Notes: a model not told the origin generated them from the letters alone. A stretch of 35,600 bases of DNA from Verrucomicrobiota bacterium (GCA_016871715.1 VHCO01000053.1:1-35600); one strand, 5' to 3'; shown: positions 16,851 to 26,981, numbered from the stretch's first letter. A program made the numbers and translations.

Positions 16851-18110
16851 ATGTATAGCCTAAGCATCCAGGGCGGCGTGCCCCTCGAGGGCGAGGTCAC
16901 CATCAGCGGCGCCAAGAACGCGGTGTTGCCCGTCCTGGCGGCCACGCTCTTGACGCGGGAGCCCTGCACCGTCCGGCGCGTGCCCAACCTCAGTGACGTG
17001 GCGTTCATGGGTAAGATCCTGTCCTCGCTGGGCGCCCGGGTCCGCGTGCACGGCGACAGCATGACGGTGCAAGCAGCTAAGACCTCGGGTTTCGGGGACT
17101 ACGAACTGGTCCGCAAGATGCGGGGCTCGATCTGCATTCTGGGCCCGCTGTTGGGGCGGCAGCGGGAAGCGCGCGTGTCGTTGCCGGGAGGTTGTGTCAT
17201 CGGCTCCCGCCCGATCGACCTGCACCTGAAAGGACTGCGCGCCCTCGGGGCCCAGATCGCCATCGACGGCGGGTACATCTGCGCCCGCGCCCCGCGCCTC
17301 CGCGGCGCGGAGGTCTTCCTCGGCGGACGCGCCGGGCCGACGGTGTTGGGCACGGCCAACGTGATGATGGCGGCCGTGCTCGCGGAAGGCGTTACCATTA
17401 TCGAAGGAGCCGCCTGCGAGCCTGAGGTCGTGGACTTGGGGCATTTTTTGACGGCGATGGGGGCGCGGATCGGGGGGATCGGCAGCCCCACCATCACCGT
17501 CACCGGCGTCCCGGAACTCCATGGCGCCGAGCACGAGGTGATCCCCGATCGCATCGAGGCGGCCACCTTCGCCGTCGCTGCTGCCGCCACCCGCGGCACC
17601 GTCACGCTCCGCGGGGCGCGACCGGACCATCTGAGCGCGGTGCTGGACAAGTTGCAGGAGGCCGGGGCGCGGGTCGACCGGGCGGGGGGCGCGTTGACCG
17701 TGGGCGCGGGGCGCCGGCTGCGGCCGCTCGACGTGACCACGCAGCCCTATGCCGGGTTCCCCACCGACGCCCAGGCGCAAATGATGGTCCTGATGACCCA
17801 GGCCCCGGGCATCAGCATCATCACCGAACGCATCTTCGAGTCGCGCTTCATGCACGTGAGCGAGTTGGCCCGGCTGGGGGCGGACATCACCATCGAGGGA
17901 CCCAGCGCGGTGGTGAAGGGCGGCAAGCCCTTGAGCGGCGCCCCCGTCATGGCGAGCGACCTACGCGCCTCGGCGGCGTTGGTGATCGCGGGCCTGGTCG
18001 CCCGCGGCGAGACCCGCGTCAAACGCATCTATCACCTCGACCGCGGCTACGAGCAGCTCGATCGGAAACTGCGGCAGCTCGGCGCCCGCGTCCAACGACT
18101 CCAGGAGTAA
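16851..18110 (+). CDS. murA: UDP-N-acetylglucosamine 1-carboxyvinyltransferase
   Basis: 419 aa, full length. It transfers enolpyruvate from PEP to UDP-GlcNAc, the first committed step of peptidoglycan synthesis, in the cytoplasm. The UDP-GlcNAc-binding K22-N23 is in ISGAKNAVLPVLAATLL. The active-site cysteine is C115 in SLPGGCVIGSRPIDLHLKG, the same number as in E. coli MurA, so the usual fosfomycin-binding residue is present rather than the resistant aspartate variant. The catalytic-loop and C-terminal motifs (GFPTDAQAQMM, RFMHVSELARLGADI, DLRASAALVIAGL) are intact. It follows prmC by about 110 bp, and its stop codon overlaps the start of the next gene (TAATG), implying coupling. Confidence 0.97.
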   Translation: MYSLSIQGGVPLEGEVTISGAKNAVLPVLAATLLTREPCTVRRVPNLSDVAFMGKILSSLGARVRVHGDSMTVQAAKTSGFGDYELVRKMRGSICILGPLLGRQREARVSLPGGCVIGSRPIDLHLKGLRALGAQIAIDGGYICARAPRLRGAEVFLGGRAGPTVLGTANVMMAAVLAEGVTIIEGAACEPEVVDLGHFLTAMGARIGGIGSPTITVTGVPELHGAEHEVIPDRIEAATFAVAAAATRGTVTLRGARPDHLSAVLDKLQEAGARVDRAGGALTVGAGRRLRPLDVTTQPYAGFPTDAQAQMMVLMTQAPGISIITERIFESRFMHVSELARLGADITIEGPSAVVKGGKPLSGAPVMASDLRASAALVIAGLVARGETRVKRIYHLDRGYEQLDRKLRQLGARVQRLQE

Positions 18111-18514
18111 TGCGACATTTCCTCACCCTCCTGATGGTGGCCGGGCTGATCTGGGGCGGCTTGAAGTTCCGCCAGTACGCCCAACGCAAAATGGGCGAGC
18201 ACAAGTCTGCGGAGGCTGCGGAGTCGGCGCCGGCGCCGGGCCGATTGCCCGGCTTGCCAGCGCGCCTCGAGGCCTCGCTCGAGGCTGCCAAGCGCGACGG
18301 GGCGGACGGTCTCCGCGCCTGGCTGCGCCAACATCGGCTCGAGCTGGGCGAACCGCGGTTGACCGAGATCGACCTGGATTACGTCGTCTTGGTGGGGGGG
18401 GCGGACCGGGCCGAAGCGCGGCGCGTGTTGGACCTCGTCCAAAAGCGCATCCGGCCCGATTCGCCCGTGTACAAGCGTTTTCAACAGTTGGACCGGGCGT
18501 ATCCCCGGCCGTAA
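18110..18514 (+). CDS. small membrane-anchored hypothetical protein
   Basis: 134 aa, not recognised. One N-terminal hydrophobic segment (FLTLLMVAGLIWGGL) acts as a membrane anchor or uncleaved signal. A charged linker with alanine/proline (about 35-50) follows, then a soluble helical part (LPARLEASLEAAKRDGADGL, LDLVQKRIRPDSPVYKRFQQ). Its ATG overlaps the murA stop by one base, so it is translated with murA and may act at the envelope, but there is no direct evidence. No cysteine or other catalytic motif is seen. Confidence 0.7.
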   Translation: MRHFLTLLMVAGLIWGGLKFRQYAQRKMGEHKSAEAAESAPAPGRLPGLPARLEASLEAAKRDGADGLRAWLRQHRLELGEPRLTEIDLDYVVLVGGADRAEARRVLDLVQKRIRPDSPVYKRFQQLDRAYPRP

Positions 18515-18529
18515 CGAAGCGGAAATTGA

Positions 18530-18557
18530 TTGGCAAGCAGGAGCGGCTTCGTATTGT
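18530..18557 (+). promoter_or_regulatory. promoter candidate for deoxyhypusine-synthase-like gene
   Basis: TTGGCA (18530-18535), a 16-nt spacer and TATTGT (18552-18557) match the sigma-70 consensus at eight of twelve positions and lie 40 bp before the ATG at 18598. It suggests that this gene is transcribed separately from murA. Confidence 0.45.
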
Positions 18558-18597
18558 AGCCCGCCAAGATCGAGATTGACCGATTAACCATCAACCT

Positions 18598-19812
18598 ATG
18601 GCAAGAACTGAACGAGCCCACGTCCGCGCCCGCGAAGACCTATCGGAGATGCCCGAGTGGTTAAAGGACAAGGAATGCCCGCACAAACGGCAGTATATGT
18701 CGGGCAAACGCATTCAACCGCGGAACCTCACCGGGCGCGAGAAGCTCACCTACCTGGTGGACGAAGTCTTTCTGGCGTACAACTCGGCGCGGCTGAAGGA
18801 GGGGTGCCAGCTCTTCACCGAGAAGATGCTGGCGCGAGATGTCACCGTGGGCATGAGCCTGGCTGGGGCTTTGACGCCGGCCGGCTTGGGCTGTTCCTGT
18901 GTCATCCCGCTCATCAAGGCCGGCTTCGTGGACTGGATCGTCTCGACGGGCGCCATCCTGTACCATGACATGCATTTTGCGCTCAACTACCCCGTGCACG
19001 CCGCCAGCTTCAAGTTCGACGATACCGACCTGCGCAATAACGACCTGGTCCGCATCTACGACGTCGTCATCCCGTACAGCGACGGGTTGATGGCCACCGA
19101 CGAAATCCTCCGCAGCATCCTGGTCCGGCCGGAGTTCCAAAAGGAAATGGGCACTGCCGAGCTTCACTACTTGCTGGGGAAATACTGCGCGGAATGGGAA
19201 CGCCAGCACCGACTCAAAGACGTCTCCGTGCTCGCCGCAGCCTATCGCGCAGGAGTGCCCTGCTACACCAGTTCGCCCGGCGACTCGACCATCGGCATGA
19301 ACGTGGCCGGCGTCGAACTGCGCGGCAACAGGCTCCGCGTCAACCCGTCCATCGACGTGAACGAAACCACCGCTTACGTCTTGGCGGCCAAACGCGCCGG
19401 CGGCAAGAGCGCCGTGGTGTTGTGGGGCGGCGGCAGTCCCAAAAACTTCATGCTCCAAACCGAGCCGCAGATTCAAGAAGTGCTGCGCATTAAGGAGTAC
19501 GGCCAGGACTACTTCCTCCAGGTCACCGATGCCCGGCCCGACACCGGCGGGCTGTCCGGGGCCACCCCAAGCGAAGCGGTCAGTTGGGGCAAAGTCGATC
19601 CGGAACGGCTGCCCGACGCCGTCGTCTGCTACACGGACACGACCATCGCCATGCCGATCCTCACGCACTACGCCCTCGCCAAACACAAGCCGCGCAAGCT
19701 CAAACGCCTCTATGATCGACGGGGCAAAATGATGCAGGCACTCGTGCGGGAATACTTCGAGCACAACCCGGTGAAGATGGTGGACGGACGTGACCCTGCG
19801 CTACCCGCCTGA
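18598..19812 (+). CDS. deoxyhypusine synthase family protein
   Basis: 404 aa. Eukaryotic and archaeal deoxyhypusine synthases move the aminobutyl group of spermidine to a lysine of eIF5A/aIF5A; bacterial relatives act in polyamine metabolism (homospermidine synthase-like) or have unknown substrates. Conserved blocks are [14 protein letters not shown] (NAD/spermidine site), [42 protein letters not shown] with the putative catalytic K282, and [14 protein letters not shown]. Catalytic features look intact. No eIF5A-like gene is in the window, which fits a non-hypusine role. Its end overlaps the convergent transglutaminase gene by 12 bp. No operon with known polyamine genes is visible, though a spermidine-synthase-fold protein lies 10 kb away. 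Confidence 0.9.
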   Translation: MARTERAHVRAREDLSEMPEWLKDKECPHKRQYMSGKRIQPRNLTGREKLTYLVDEVFLAYNSARLKEGCQLFTEKMLARDVTVGMSLAGALTPAGLGCSCVIPLIKAGFVDWIVSTGAILYHDMHFALNYPVHAASFKFDDTDLRNNDLVRIYDVVIPYSDGLMATDEILRSILVRPEFQKEMGTAELHYLLGKYCAEWERQHRLKDVSVLAAAYRAGVPCYTSSPGDSTIGMNVAGVELRGNRLRVNPSIDVNETTAYVLAAKRAGGKSAVVLWGGGSPKNFMLQTEPQIQEVLRIKEYGQDYFLQVTDARPDTGGLSGATPSEAVSWGKVDPERLPDAVVCYTDTTIAMPILTHYALAKHKPRKLKRLYDRRGKMMQALVREYFEHNPVKMVDGRDPALPA

Positions 19813-21870
19813 GCGCGAGCGGAGGTCCTCGAGCAACGCGCTCGCCGTGGCGCTCAAGGCCAATCGTGCCGCCCGGTCAAGGCCGGCGGGGTCGAATCGG
19901 TAGCGATAATGGAGCTGCGCCAGCGCAGCGCATCGCGCCCGGTTGGCGGGTGTCGGCCATCGCCCCGAAACCCTTTCAAGCCACCGCGCCGGAGTTTCGT
20001 CCGGCGGCCGCGCCTGGCCCAGTTGGCGGAGCTGTTGCTCGAGCAAGTAGTACTCCGAGTCGAGACCTGGATGGCTCGGGTCGGCGCGCGGCGTGGGCGG
20101 CGACGCTCGCGCGCGGCGGCGGCGGGCGTCGAGCACGATCCGCGTGACCAGCACCGCCAACACCGGCACGACCAGCCAGGGCACATAGGAGCGCCACCCG
20201 GCTTGTCCCCATCGCCAGCGAGAGAATTGATACCACAACCATTGCCACCCGTCCGCGATCGGCTCGAACCAAGATGCCCGCTGCGCCTCGACCGCCGTCC
20301 ACCCCGCCGGCGTCGTGTCCACGTCCCGCCAGGCCCCATCGATAAACGCCAAGCCCCAGGCGTGCGCATGGCGCTGCCGTACCACATGATGGCGGCCCGC
20401 CTGTTCCTGGACCGCATAGCCTGCGGCATAGCGAGCCGGGATTCCCGCCGCCCGCAGCAAGAGCACGGTCGCGGTGGCGAAGAGCTCGCAATGACCGGCC
20501 CGGTCGGTGAGCAGAAAGTTGCTTAAGGGTGTCCCCTCGGCCACGCGGGGTCCCGCAGCCAAACGGTAACTCCGGTAGCGGAACTGGTCCTGGAAAAACC
20601 CGTGCAGCCGCGCCACCACCTCGAGGGGCGTCCACCCATCAAGTCCCAGTTCACCCAACACCCGCCGGAGTGAGGGTTCCTCCGCCTCGGGGACCGCTTG
20701 GTCTTCTGGCGTCGGTGGGCTATCCAGGGTGGTGCCGGGGCCATAATGGGCGTCATAAACCACCAGGCCCGGGCCAGAGTCCACGAGCACCGTGCCGAGC
20801 CGATTCGTCTTGAGCACAAAGGCCGGCAAATCGTCGAGTCGCGCTGTGCCCGCCGGTAACGCCAGAACGCCGCGGCCCCCGCGCAGATAGGAGGCGATCG
20901 TTGCCACCGCCGTCGGCCGCTTCCGAGGCAGCAACAACCAAGTCAGCTCGTCCGGTCCGCTCCCCACCAGCGTGAAGTCCTGGTCTGCACCTGCGCCGTA
21001 CCAGGTCGGCGACCTGAAGGTGTGATAGCTGGCCTCGCGCAAGAGCGTCGGGGCCTCCGCCGGGGTCCGGGGTGTCACGCGGTGGACGATCCGACCCGAG
21101 AGTTGATGCACCCCGATTTGGCCAAGCGCCGTCCGGCTTTCTTTGGGGTCGAACCCGCGTTGGGCAGCGCGCAAAAACCAGTTGGGATTGTAGTTCTCGA
21201 GCCAGTATTGGAGCCGTGCGACGCCGAATAGACTCACCCCACCCACCGCTACAGCCGCGGCCAACGTCGCGCCCCAAACCGGCGCCCGGTATCGGGGCGA
21301 ACGCGCGACCCACAGCGCGACGCCGAGCAAACTCGCTGCCCCAGCAAAAAACCAGGCCCCATGCCTCGGCGCAACGCTCGCCGCCATCCAGACGATCGCA
21401 AAGTAGGGCCACGCCGCGTCGACCGCCGGCCCGGGCTGACCTTCAACGCCACCGCGGCGCCGGAGTTGACGCCGGGCAATCCACGAAAACACGCTCAGAG
21501 GCAGAACCCGCCGGGAGCTGTACGCCTGGGCGGCAGGCACCGCGAAGAACACCAGGGGCAGCCACTGGAGAAACTGAAGCGTGACGCGGGTCACCCGGCG
21601 CGCCGCCTCCGACTGCGAGCCCGGCTGCCACAAACCGCGGGCGGCGCCGAGGCCGTCGTTGGCGCTAAACAGGTACAGCGCCGCCCCGAGAAAGAGCACC
21701 GTGCAGACGTTCCAAAGCCGGCGGAAGTCCGTGTCCGTGAGTTCCCAGCGGACCTTGACCAGCGGGGCGACCTCGAGGACCGCCCCAAGCAATGCCCCCG
21801 CCGCCAGCCAACCGCTCTGCCAACCCCAGAACAGCAGCGTGAAACCTAGCAACAACGGCGGCGGCTTCAT
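19801..21870 (-). CDS. transglutaminase-like membrane protein (TgpA type)
   Basis: About 689 aa. The N-terminal part (about 1-230) has several membrane segments ([57 protein letters not shown]). A large periplasmic region carries the transglutaminase core, with Cys-His-Asp in [29 protein letters not shown] and DVDTTP. One more membrane segment ([19 protein letters not shown]) and a cytoplasmic tail follow. This is the layout of TgpA-type proteins, which act in the envelope; the exact substrate is unknown. Its ATG overlaps the stop of the DUF58 gene (ATGA). Conserved order moxR-DUF58-transglutaminase supports a joint role. The open frame extends upstream to 22407, but that part only reads the DUF58 gene out of frame. 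Confidence 0.9.
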   Translation of the reverse strand: MKPPPLLLGFTLLFWGWQSGWLAAGALLGAVLEVAPLVKVRWELTDTDFRRLWNVCTVLFLGAALYLFSANDGLGAARGLWQPGSQSEAARRVTRVTLQFLQWLPLVFFAVPAAQAYSSRRVLPLSVFSWIARRQLRRRGGVEGQPGPAVDAAWPYFAIVWMAASVAPRHGAWFFAGAASLLGVALWVARSPRYRAPVWGATLAAAVAVGGVSLFGVARLQYWLENYNPNWFLRAAQRGFDPKESRTALGQIGVHQLSGRIVHRVTPRTPAEAPTLLREASYHTFRSPTWYGAGADQDFTLVGSGPDELTWLLLPRKRPTAVATIASYLRGGRGVLALPAGTARLDDLPAFVLKTNRLGTVLVDSGPGLVVYDAHYGPGTTLDSPPTPEDQAVPEAEEPSLRRVLGELGLDGWTPLEVVARLHGFFQDQFRYRSYRLAAGPRVAEGTPLSNFLLTDRAGHCELFATATVLLLRAAGIPARYAAGYAVQEQAGRHHVVRQRHAHAWGLAFIDGAWRDVDTTPAGWTAVEAQRASWFEPIADGWQWLWYQFSRWRWGQAGWRSYVPWLVVPVLAVLVTRIVLDARRRRARASPPTPRADPSHPGLDSEYYLLEQQLRQLGQARPPDETPARWLERVSGRWPTPANRARCAALAQLHYRYRFDPAGLDRAARLALSATASALLEDLRSRSGG

Positions 21871-23270
21871 AAGCGTGCGAGGCCCTCCTCGAGCCGTCCC
21901 GTTTCGAGCACGTGAAACCGCTCGGGGCGATCGCGCAACGACCCCGTGTCGAGGGATTTTCCCCCGCCAGGCTCGGTGATGACCAGCACCAACACCGGCA
22001 ACCCGAGTTGCCCAAGGCGCCGCACTAACTGGCGGCGCGCCGCGTCCCATTCGAGCAACACCACCACGCACCCGCTCACCGCTGCCGCATGCTCGAGCAC
22101 CAGTCCTTCTAGGTCGCCGAACGCATGGTCCGGGCACGGCTGGACCGAGGCCAGGACCTCGAGCAATTGATCCGTATGCCCAACCCCGCGCCCGGCCGTA
22201 AAGCAATAGGCCTCGCGCCCAACAAAAAGCAGGTCCAGCAGAGATTCCTGCGTCGGCACCGTGCAGGCAAACGACGCCGCCACGGCCACCGCCGCTTCGA
22301 ACACCTCGCTCTTCGGATGATCGGTGAAGGTATCGAGCACCAGCGCGTGTCGCACGAAGAACTCGTCCTCGAACTCCTTGACGATCGGCCGGCCCGTCTT
22401 CGCCCAACTTCGCCAGTGAATCCGCCGTCGCGGATCCCCTCGCCGATACTCGCGCAGCGACACAAACTCCTCCGACTCGCCCACCGACGACGCCAGCGCT
22501 ACCCCGCCGCGCTGGTATTGCCGCGACCCGGGCAACGCCAGGGGCGGCAGCGGGTAGCGCCGCGGCAAAATCAGCACCGCCTGCGGCGCCGCCAGCCGCG
22601 CCCAGGCCTGGAACAGACCCAGCGGGTCCGGCCGTGCCACCAACCCGCCCGTGAAGCTCAGCCGCCCCCGCCGCAACGGCAACAACTCGGCCGGCACCTC
22701 GTGCGGCGAGTTCGGCTCCAGGACAGGCAGGTTAACCTCCGCAACCCGAGCCCGCTCGAACTGCCAACTCGACCGCCGCGACGCCACCCGAAACGAGCGC
22801 GCCCGCCGCTCCTCCGCCACCTGCAGGAGCACAAACTCCTCGAGGGTCGGCCGGCCGTCCTCGAGCTCTTCGAGCCAGCGCAAGCCAGTCTGCGGCCGGT
22901 CGCCTAAGTTCCGCACCACGACTCGGTACGACAAGGGCACGCCCACGGTGCCAAAGCGCGGCAGTCGGCGAGTGACCTCGAGGGTTGGGCGGAAACCCCG
23001 GCTGCACACCACCGCGACGACCAAGAGCCCAAGCAGCAAGGAGAACGCCTGGTAGGCCAGCGTCTGCTCCGGATCGGCCGCCAATGCCGCCGCAACGATC
23101 CCGCCTCCGGCCACCGCCAAACCGGCGCGCGTGAACCGGCGTCGGATCCAGTAGCGCCCCCCGGAGGTCCGCCGGTACAAACGATACAACAGCCGCCTCA
23201 CCGGCATTAGGCCGGGTCGCCGCCGGGAGCGGACGAGCCGGCGCGCCGGCTTCTGGATAGTCTCGACCAC
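21867..23270 (-). CDS. DUF58 domain-containing protein
   Basis: 467 aa. Two hydrophobic segments near the N-terminus (AGLAVAGGGIVAAALA; FSLLLGLLVVAVVC) are followed by a beta-rich region and the DUF58 hallmark SLREYRRGDPRRRIHWRSWA (about 270-300), then a VWA-like domain (HALVLDTFTDH). DUF58 proteins are encoded with MoxR ATPases and transglutaminases and are thought to work in assembly or maturation of envelope complexes; no enzymatic activity is established. ATG 23270 is used; ATG at residue 22 (MPVRRLL) is possible. It lies 44 bp after moxR and overlaps the transglutaminase gene by four bases. Confidence 0.9.
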   Translation of the reverse strand: MVETIQKPARRLVRSRRRPGLMPVRRLLYRLYRRTSGGRYWIRRRFTRAGLAVAGGGIVAAALAADPEQTLAYQAFSLLLGLLVVAVVCSRGFRPTLEVTRRLPRFGTVGVPLSYRVVVRNLGDRPQTGLRWLEELEDGRPTLEEFVLLQVAEERRARSFRVASRRSSWQFERARVAEVNLPVLEPNSPHEVPAELLPLRRGRLSFTGGLVARPDPLGLFQAWARLAAPQAVLILPRRYPLPPLALPGSRQYQRGGVALASSVGESEEFVSLREYRRGDPRRRIHWRSWAKTGRPIVKEFEDEFFVRHALVLDTFTDHPKSEVFEAAVAVAASFACTVPTQESLLDLLFVGREAYCFTAGRGVGHTDQLLEVLASVQPCPDHAFGDLEGLVLEHAAAVSGCVVVLLEWDAARRQLVRRLGQLGLPVLVLVITEPGGGKSLDTGSLRDRPERFHVLETGRLEEGLARL

Positions 23271-23314
23271 AGAATGGTTCGCCCCGGGGCATGGCTCGCG
23301 CGCGCCAGGCGCGC

Positions 23315-24253
23315 TTAGGCCGGCACCGGGACCTTCTTCAGCACGTCCTGAACCACGCTCCGGGGCGTCAGACCCGCGAAGCGCGCTTGGGGATCCATCA
23401 CCAACCGGTGCGCCAACACCGACACGGCCAATTCCTGCACATGGTCAGGCGTGACAAACTCGAGGCCGTCGAACAAGGCCAACGCCTGCGCGGTCTTCAT
23501 CAGCGCCAAGGAGGCCCGCGGGCTGGCCCCGAGTTGCACCCCTTGCGCGCTGCGGGTTGCACCCGCCAGCTCGACCATATAGCGCTTGAGCTCTTCACTG
23601 ACGCGGGTTTGCTGCACCGCCTCCCGCAAGGTCAACACCTCCGCCACACTCGCGCAGGGCTCGAGCCGGTTCAGCGGGTGCTCTCGGGTTTGCGCGGAGA
23701 GGATCGCCACCTCGAGCGCCGGCGACACGTAGCCCAGATCGAATTGGAGGGCGAACCGGTCCATCTGCGCCTCCGGAAGCGGGTAAGTGCCGCGAAACTC
23801 GACCGGGTTCTGCGTGGCAATCACCAAGAACGGCTCCTCGAGCACTCGCCGCACACCGTCCACGCTCACTTGCCCCTCCCCCATGGCCTCGAGCAGCGCC
23901 GACTGCGTCCGCGGCGAGGCGCGATTGATCTCGTCGGCCAGCAGAATATGGGTGAAGACCGGCCCTTCGTGAAACTGAAATGTCTGATCGCGCTGGTTAA
24001 AGACCGACACCCCCAGGATGTCCGAAGGCAACAAGTCCGGCGTGAACTGCACGCGCCGGAACCGGGCCTCGACCGACCGCGCCAGCGCCTTGGCCAACGT
24101 CGTCTTACCCGTGCCCGGGAAATCCTCGAGCAGGACATGACCGCCGCTGGCGAAGGCGGCCATCAGCTTGCGGATGGCGCCTTGCTGGCCTTGCATCACC
24201 CGCTCGATGTTGGCGGCGATGCGTTGATAGATAGCCCGGACAGACTGCGACAT
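23315..24253 (-). CDS. MoxR-family AAA+ ATPase
   Basis: 312 aa, usual length. It is a chaperone-like ATPase, cytoplasmic, that usually works with VWA/DUF58 proteins. Walker A is EDFPGTGKTTLAKAL (43-57), Walker B ILLADEINRASPRTQSALLE (from 103), sensor 1 FLVIATQNPVEFRGTYPLPE, and the C-terminal lid contains GASPRASLALMKTAQALAL. The start MSQSVRAIYQRI at 24253 is the typical beginning of the family; the frame remains open further upstream without similarity. It is the first gene of the minus-strand operon with DUF58 and the transglutaminase. The 230-bp divergent spacer to 24484 should contain its promoter, but no strong hexamers are visible. Confidence 0.95.
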   Translation of the reverse strand: MSQSVRAIYQRIAANIERVMQGQQGAIRKLMAAFASGGHVLLEDFPGTGKTTLAKALARSVEARFRRVQFTPDLLPSDILGVSVFNQRDQTFQFHEGPVFTHILLADEINRASPRTQSALLEAMGEGQVSVDGVRRVLEEPFLVIATQNPVEFRGTYPLPEAQMDRFALQFDLGYVSPALEVAILSAQTREHPLNRLEPCASVAEVLTLREAVQQTRVSEELKRYMVELAGATRSAQGVQLGASPRASLALMKTAQALALFDGLEFVTPDHVQELAVSVLAHRLVMDPQARFAGLTPRSVVQDVLKKVPVPA

Positions 24254-24483
24254 GGCCCCAGTGGTACCTGCGTTGCCCCAGCGGCGCGACCACAAACCGC
24301 ACCGCCCAGTTGGACCAGGCCCCTCCCCGCCCCGTTCCGCTGACCGCTCCACTCGTCGAGCGGACGAGCCTGGCGTTTGGCCTTGAACCGACCCTCGCCC
24401 TGCGCCAAATTCGTCACGCTGTAAAAAGCACAGGTCCCAGGTCCGATACCGGACCCATCCAAGCTCAACAAGCAAAGAAACAC

Positions 24484-25263
24484 ATGAAACCAAGATTCCT
24501 AACTTACGCCTTGATGGCCAGTCTGGTCGGCTGGACCGCCACAGCGCCGCCGGGTTGGGCTGACGCATCGAAGATCGCGACCGCCTTGGAGGAGATCGAT
24601 ACCGCGCTCCTCGTTGAACACTATCGCGCGCTGCGGACCCAAACCCTCAAGCTCGAAACCGAGATCGCCCTCGCGGAGGTCGATCTCCACCACCTCCACC
24701 ACGGTAACCCCGAAGCCGAACGGAAAGTGGCCGCCCTCGCAGCCAAACTGCACCTGCTGCGCCGACTGGCCGAACAAACGCGCACCCAAATCCTCAGCCG
24801 CGAACCTCGACCCAGCGAATCTCGGCTTTCGCCTCAGCCCGACCACCCCGAACACCGATCCGCTCGCGCAGGCGTCGACCCAGGCCCCGCCCGACCAGCC
24901 GCCCGCCTCCAAGGACGCTGGATCGGCCGGGAAGTTGGCCAGGAACGAGAGGCCGAAATGACCGTGACCGGCCACAGTGTTAAGTTCCGTCTGCCGGCCC
25001 ACGACGAGTGGTATGTGGGCCGTCTAGGCGCCCTCGAACCCACCGACCGAGATGGCGTTTTCGCCTTGGACCTCGAGATCACCGAGTGTGTGGCACCCGA
25101 GTACGTTGGGTGCGTGGCCCACGCACTGGTCCGCCTCGGCCGCGACCGGCTCACCCTGGCGGGCACCGAACCGGGCCGAACTCCGCGGCCCAAAGGCTTC
25201 GAGCCCGACCGGGACACACGCGTCTTCGTCTTCGAGCGAGTCGGCGACGCCGCGACTCACTGA
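24484..25263 (+). CDS. secreted coiled-coil protein of unknown function
   Basis: 259 aa starting at ATG 24484 (MKPRFLTYALMASLVGWTAT), which gives a signal peptide cleaved near GWADA. Residues of about 30-105 are strongly helical and likely coiled-coil (LRTQTLKLETEIALAEVDLH, KVAALAAKLHLLRRLAEQTR). A proline-rich linker follows, then a C-terminal domain of about 100 residues with beta character (GRWIGREVGQEREAEMTVTG, VKFRLPAHDEWYVGRLGALE, ITECVAPEYVGCVAHALVRL). No family is recognised. It is divergent from the moxR operon. The frame is open back to 24310 but with no conserved sequence. Confidence 0.65.
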   Translation: MKPRFLTYALMASLVGWTATAPPGWADASKIATALEEIDTALLVEHYRALRTQTLKLETEIALAEVDLHHLHHGNPEAERKVAALAAKLHLLRRLAEQTRTQILSREPRPSESRLSPQPDHPEHRSARAGVDPGPARPAARLQGRWIGREVGQEREAEMTVTGHSVKFRLPAHDEWYVGRLGALEPTDRDGVFALDLEITECVAPEYVGCVAHALVRLGRDRLTLAGTEPGRTPRPKGFEPDRDTRVFVFERVGDAATH

Positions 25264-25305
25264 TGAGGTCGAGCGGGTCGCCGACCGGTCCGGTCCACCG
25301 CCTCC

Positions 25306-26745
25306 TCAGCCTTCCTCGACAAACTTGAGTCCCAAAAGCCGGGACAGATGGCGCGCGGTATCGAGGTGGTCGCCGTAGAAGACCACCCGGTGCAGCAGCG
25401 TCATGGCGTCTTCCGTCTCGAGGAGACTGCTCCAGTTGGCAGCCATCTTGGCGGCATCCCGGACTTCGGTGACAATCTGGGTGCGACAACCATGGACCGA
25501 CCGGGCCGGCACCTCGATAATCTTGCCGGTCGAGGCCAGGATCGTGTCGAGGTTGACCAACTTGGCGCGCGTCACGGTCTGGCCGAGCCGGTACTGTACC
25601 TCCGGCACACAACCGCTGCCGCTCACCTCCGAGTGACCCCGCAGGAGGTACGGCGCCGGCCGGCCGTTCGGCCCCTCCATCCGCAGCGGAGCGGTGCAAT
25701 GAGCCGTCCACAGCGCGTTGCGCGAGGTGTCAAAGGTGGCGTTGCCCTGGAACCCAGCTCGATCCACCGCGTACTGGAACAGCAGCATGGTCAGCAGCGA
25801 GTCCATATCTCCCTCGCAGGCCGCGGGCAGACCGCGGTCCCGCAAGCGCGCGAAACCCAAACACGGGAACCCTTTGGGCAACCACCCCATACAGGTGCCA
25901 ATGGCCAAACCTTGGGCCTGCTCCCGCTCGAGCAACCGCTGCAGCGCCACACTGATCCGCGCCGCCTTGTCGATGTCCTCCGCGCTGGGCTCGACGATCT
26001 CCTTCGCCTCCCGCGTCCAACGGTCCGCTTCGGCCCGCACCGCCTCGGGGTCCGCCGCCGTGATCAACTCGTCGAAGGCCTTCTCCTGGACGGCTACCAC
26101 CGTCGCCCCCAACCGCTGCTTGACCGCTTCCGGCGACTGGGCCGCTTTGGTCCCCCGCGCCGGGGGGAACAGCAGGATGCGTGTCTGCTGCAGCATGGGG
26201 ATGACCCGCAGCACACGCAGGGCACGGTCCAGGTCGTTGTAGTCGCTGGTGGGGAGGAGCGTCACGGGTTTCCCCTGCCGCTGCCAACGATGCGGGTACA
26301 TCCAGTCGTGGCCGCTCGCAGGGAGTGAAAACACGGCCAACGGGTGCCCGCCGTCGAGGATCGGCTGTGCCACCCGGGTTAAGGCGAAACACTGGAGATT
26401 GACCGCGAGAATGGGCGCCCCCGGCCCCACCTTCTTCAGGAACGCCGCCGCCTGCTCGGCGTTGTCCGCCTGTCCCGTGACTAACTCGACATTGCTCAGC
26501 TCGACCTCCGCCTGCGCCAACCGAGCTTTCATGGCGTCCCATTGTCCTGTGTCAGCGCCCCAACCTCGGTCGGCTGGGCTGGGCGCGCCGGTGTACAGGA
26601 CACCGATGCGCACTTTCCCCCGGGGCTGCAGCTTGGGTGCCTCCGCCGCAAAGGCGGAAGCCCAGGTCACCCCGGACAGCATCAAGCCGGCGGCTACTCC
26701 CGTCCCCGTACCCAAAAACTCGCGTCGCGTGCAGGATTCACACAT
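25306..26745 (-). CDS. Tat-exported sugar-isomerase-like protein
   Basis: 479 aa. The N-terminus has a twin-arginine signal, CTRREFLGTGTGVAAGLML (R7-R8), cleaved near AFAAEA. The mature protein resembles the L-fucose/L-arabinose isomerase fold family: a sugar-binding-like N-terminal half (RIGVLYTGAPSPADRGWG, ILAVNLQCFALTRVAQP) and a C-terminal part with GTCMGWLPKGFPCLGFARLR, PAACEGDMDSLLTMLL and GNATFDTSRNALWTAHCTAP. The E..D and H..C residues in those blocks resemble the metal-site region of these isomerases. Export of such a protein is typical of Verrucomicrobiota and Planctomycetota; substrate unknown. It is a monocistronic-looking gene with about 235 bp of upstream spacer. Confidence 0.75.
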   Translation of the reverse strand: MCESCTRREFLGTGTGVAAGLMLSGVTWASAFAAEAPKLQPRGKVRIGVLYTGAPSPADRGWGADTGQWDAMKARLAQAEVELSNVELVTGQADNAEQAAAFLKKVGPGAPILAVNLQCFALTRVAQPILDGGHPLAVFSLPASGHDWMYPHRWQRQGKPVTLLPTSDYNDLDRALRVLRVIPMLQQTRILLFPPARGTKAAQSPEAVKQRLGATVVAVQEKAFDELITAADPEAVRAEADRWTREAKEIVEPSAEDIDKAARISVALQRLLEREQAQGLAIGTCMGWLPKGFPCLGFARLRDRGLPAACEGDMDSLLTMLLFQYAVDRAGFQGNATFDTSRNALWTAHCTAPLRMEGPNGRPAPYLLRGHSEVSGSGCVPEVQYRLGQTVTRAKLVNLDTILASTGKIIEVPARSVHGCRTQIVTEVRDAAKMAANWSSLLETEDAMTLLHRVVFYGDHLDTARHLSRLLGLKFVEEG

Positions 26746-26880
26746 GGTCGGTCCTTCCTCGTGGTGGTGTTATGATGATGATGGTTCGCTGCCCGGTGGG
26801 CATCGCTTCGCTCGCACCGCCAGCTTCCGCCCTAGCCGTGGCCAGGCGACTATGCAGCGGGTTCGAGTGAGGGTGAGGAT

Positions 26881-26904
26881 GGACAGGCTGAGAACTGTTG
26901 TCAA
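26881..26904 (-). promoter_or_regulatory. weak promoter candidate
   Basis: On the minus strand a perfect TTGACA (26904-26899) is followed by 17 nt and CATCCT, a poor -10. It lies upstream of the Tat-exported protein gene. The rest of the 26746-26981 spacer shows nothing else. Confidence 0.25.
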
Positions 26905-26981
26905 GAAAACCACATCTAAAACGGCTGACCATCCAGCGTTTCTAATCTAGCTCAAAACGGATCTGGTTCAGCGCGAGTCCA

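Noticed and set aside
16860..17855. Minus-strand open frame opposite murA
   Set aside because: murA is unambiguous; the antisense frame has no recognisable features.
18661..19764. Minus-strand open frame of 367 codons opposite the deoxyhypusine-synthase-like gene
   Set aside because: Shadow of a conserved gene without start context or domain.
21871..22407. N-terminal extension of the transglutaminase gene
   Set aside because: It is an out-of-frame reading of the DUF58 gene; the ATG at 21870 gives the expected N-terminal membrane segment.
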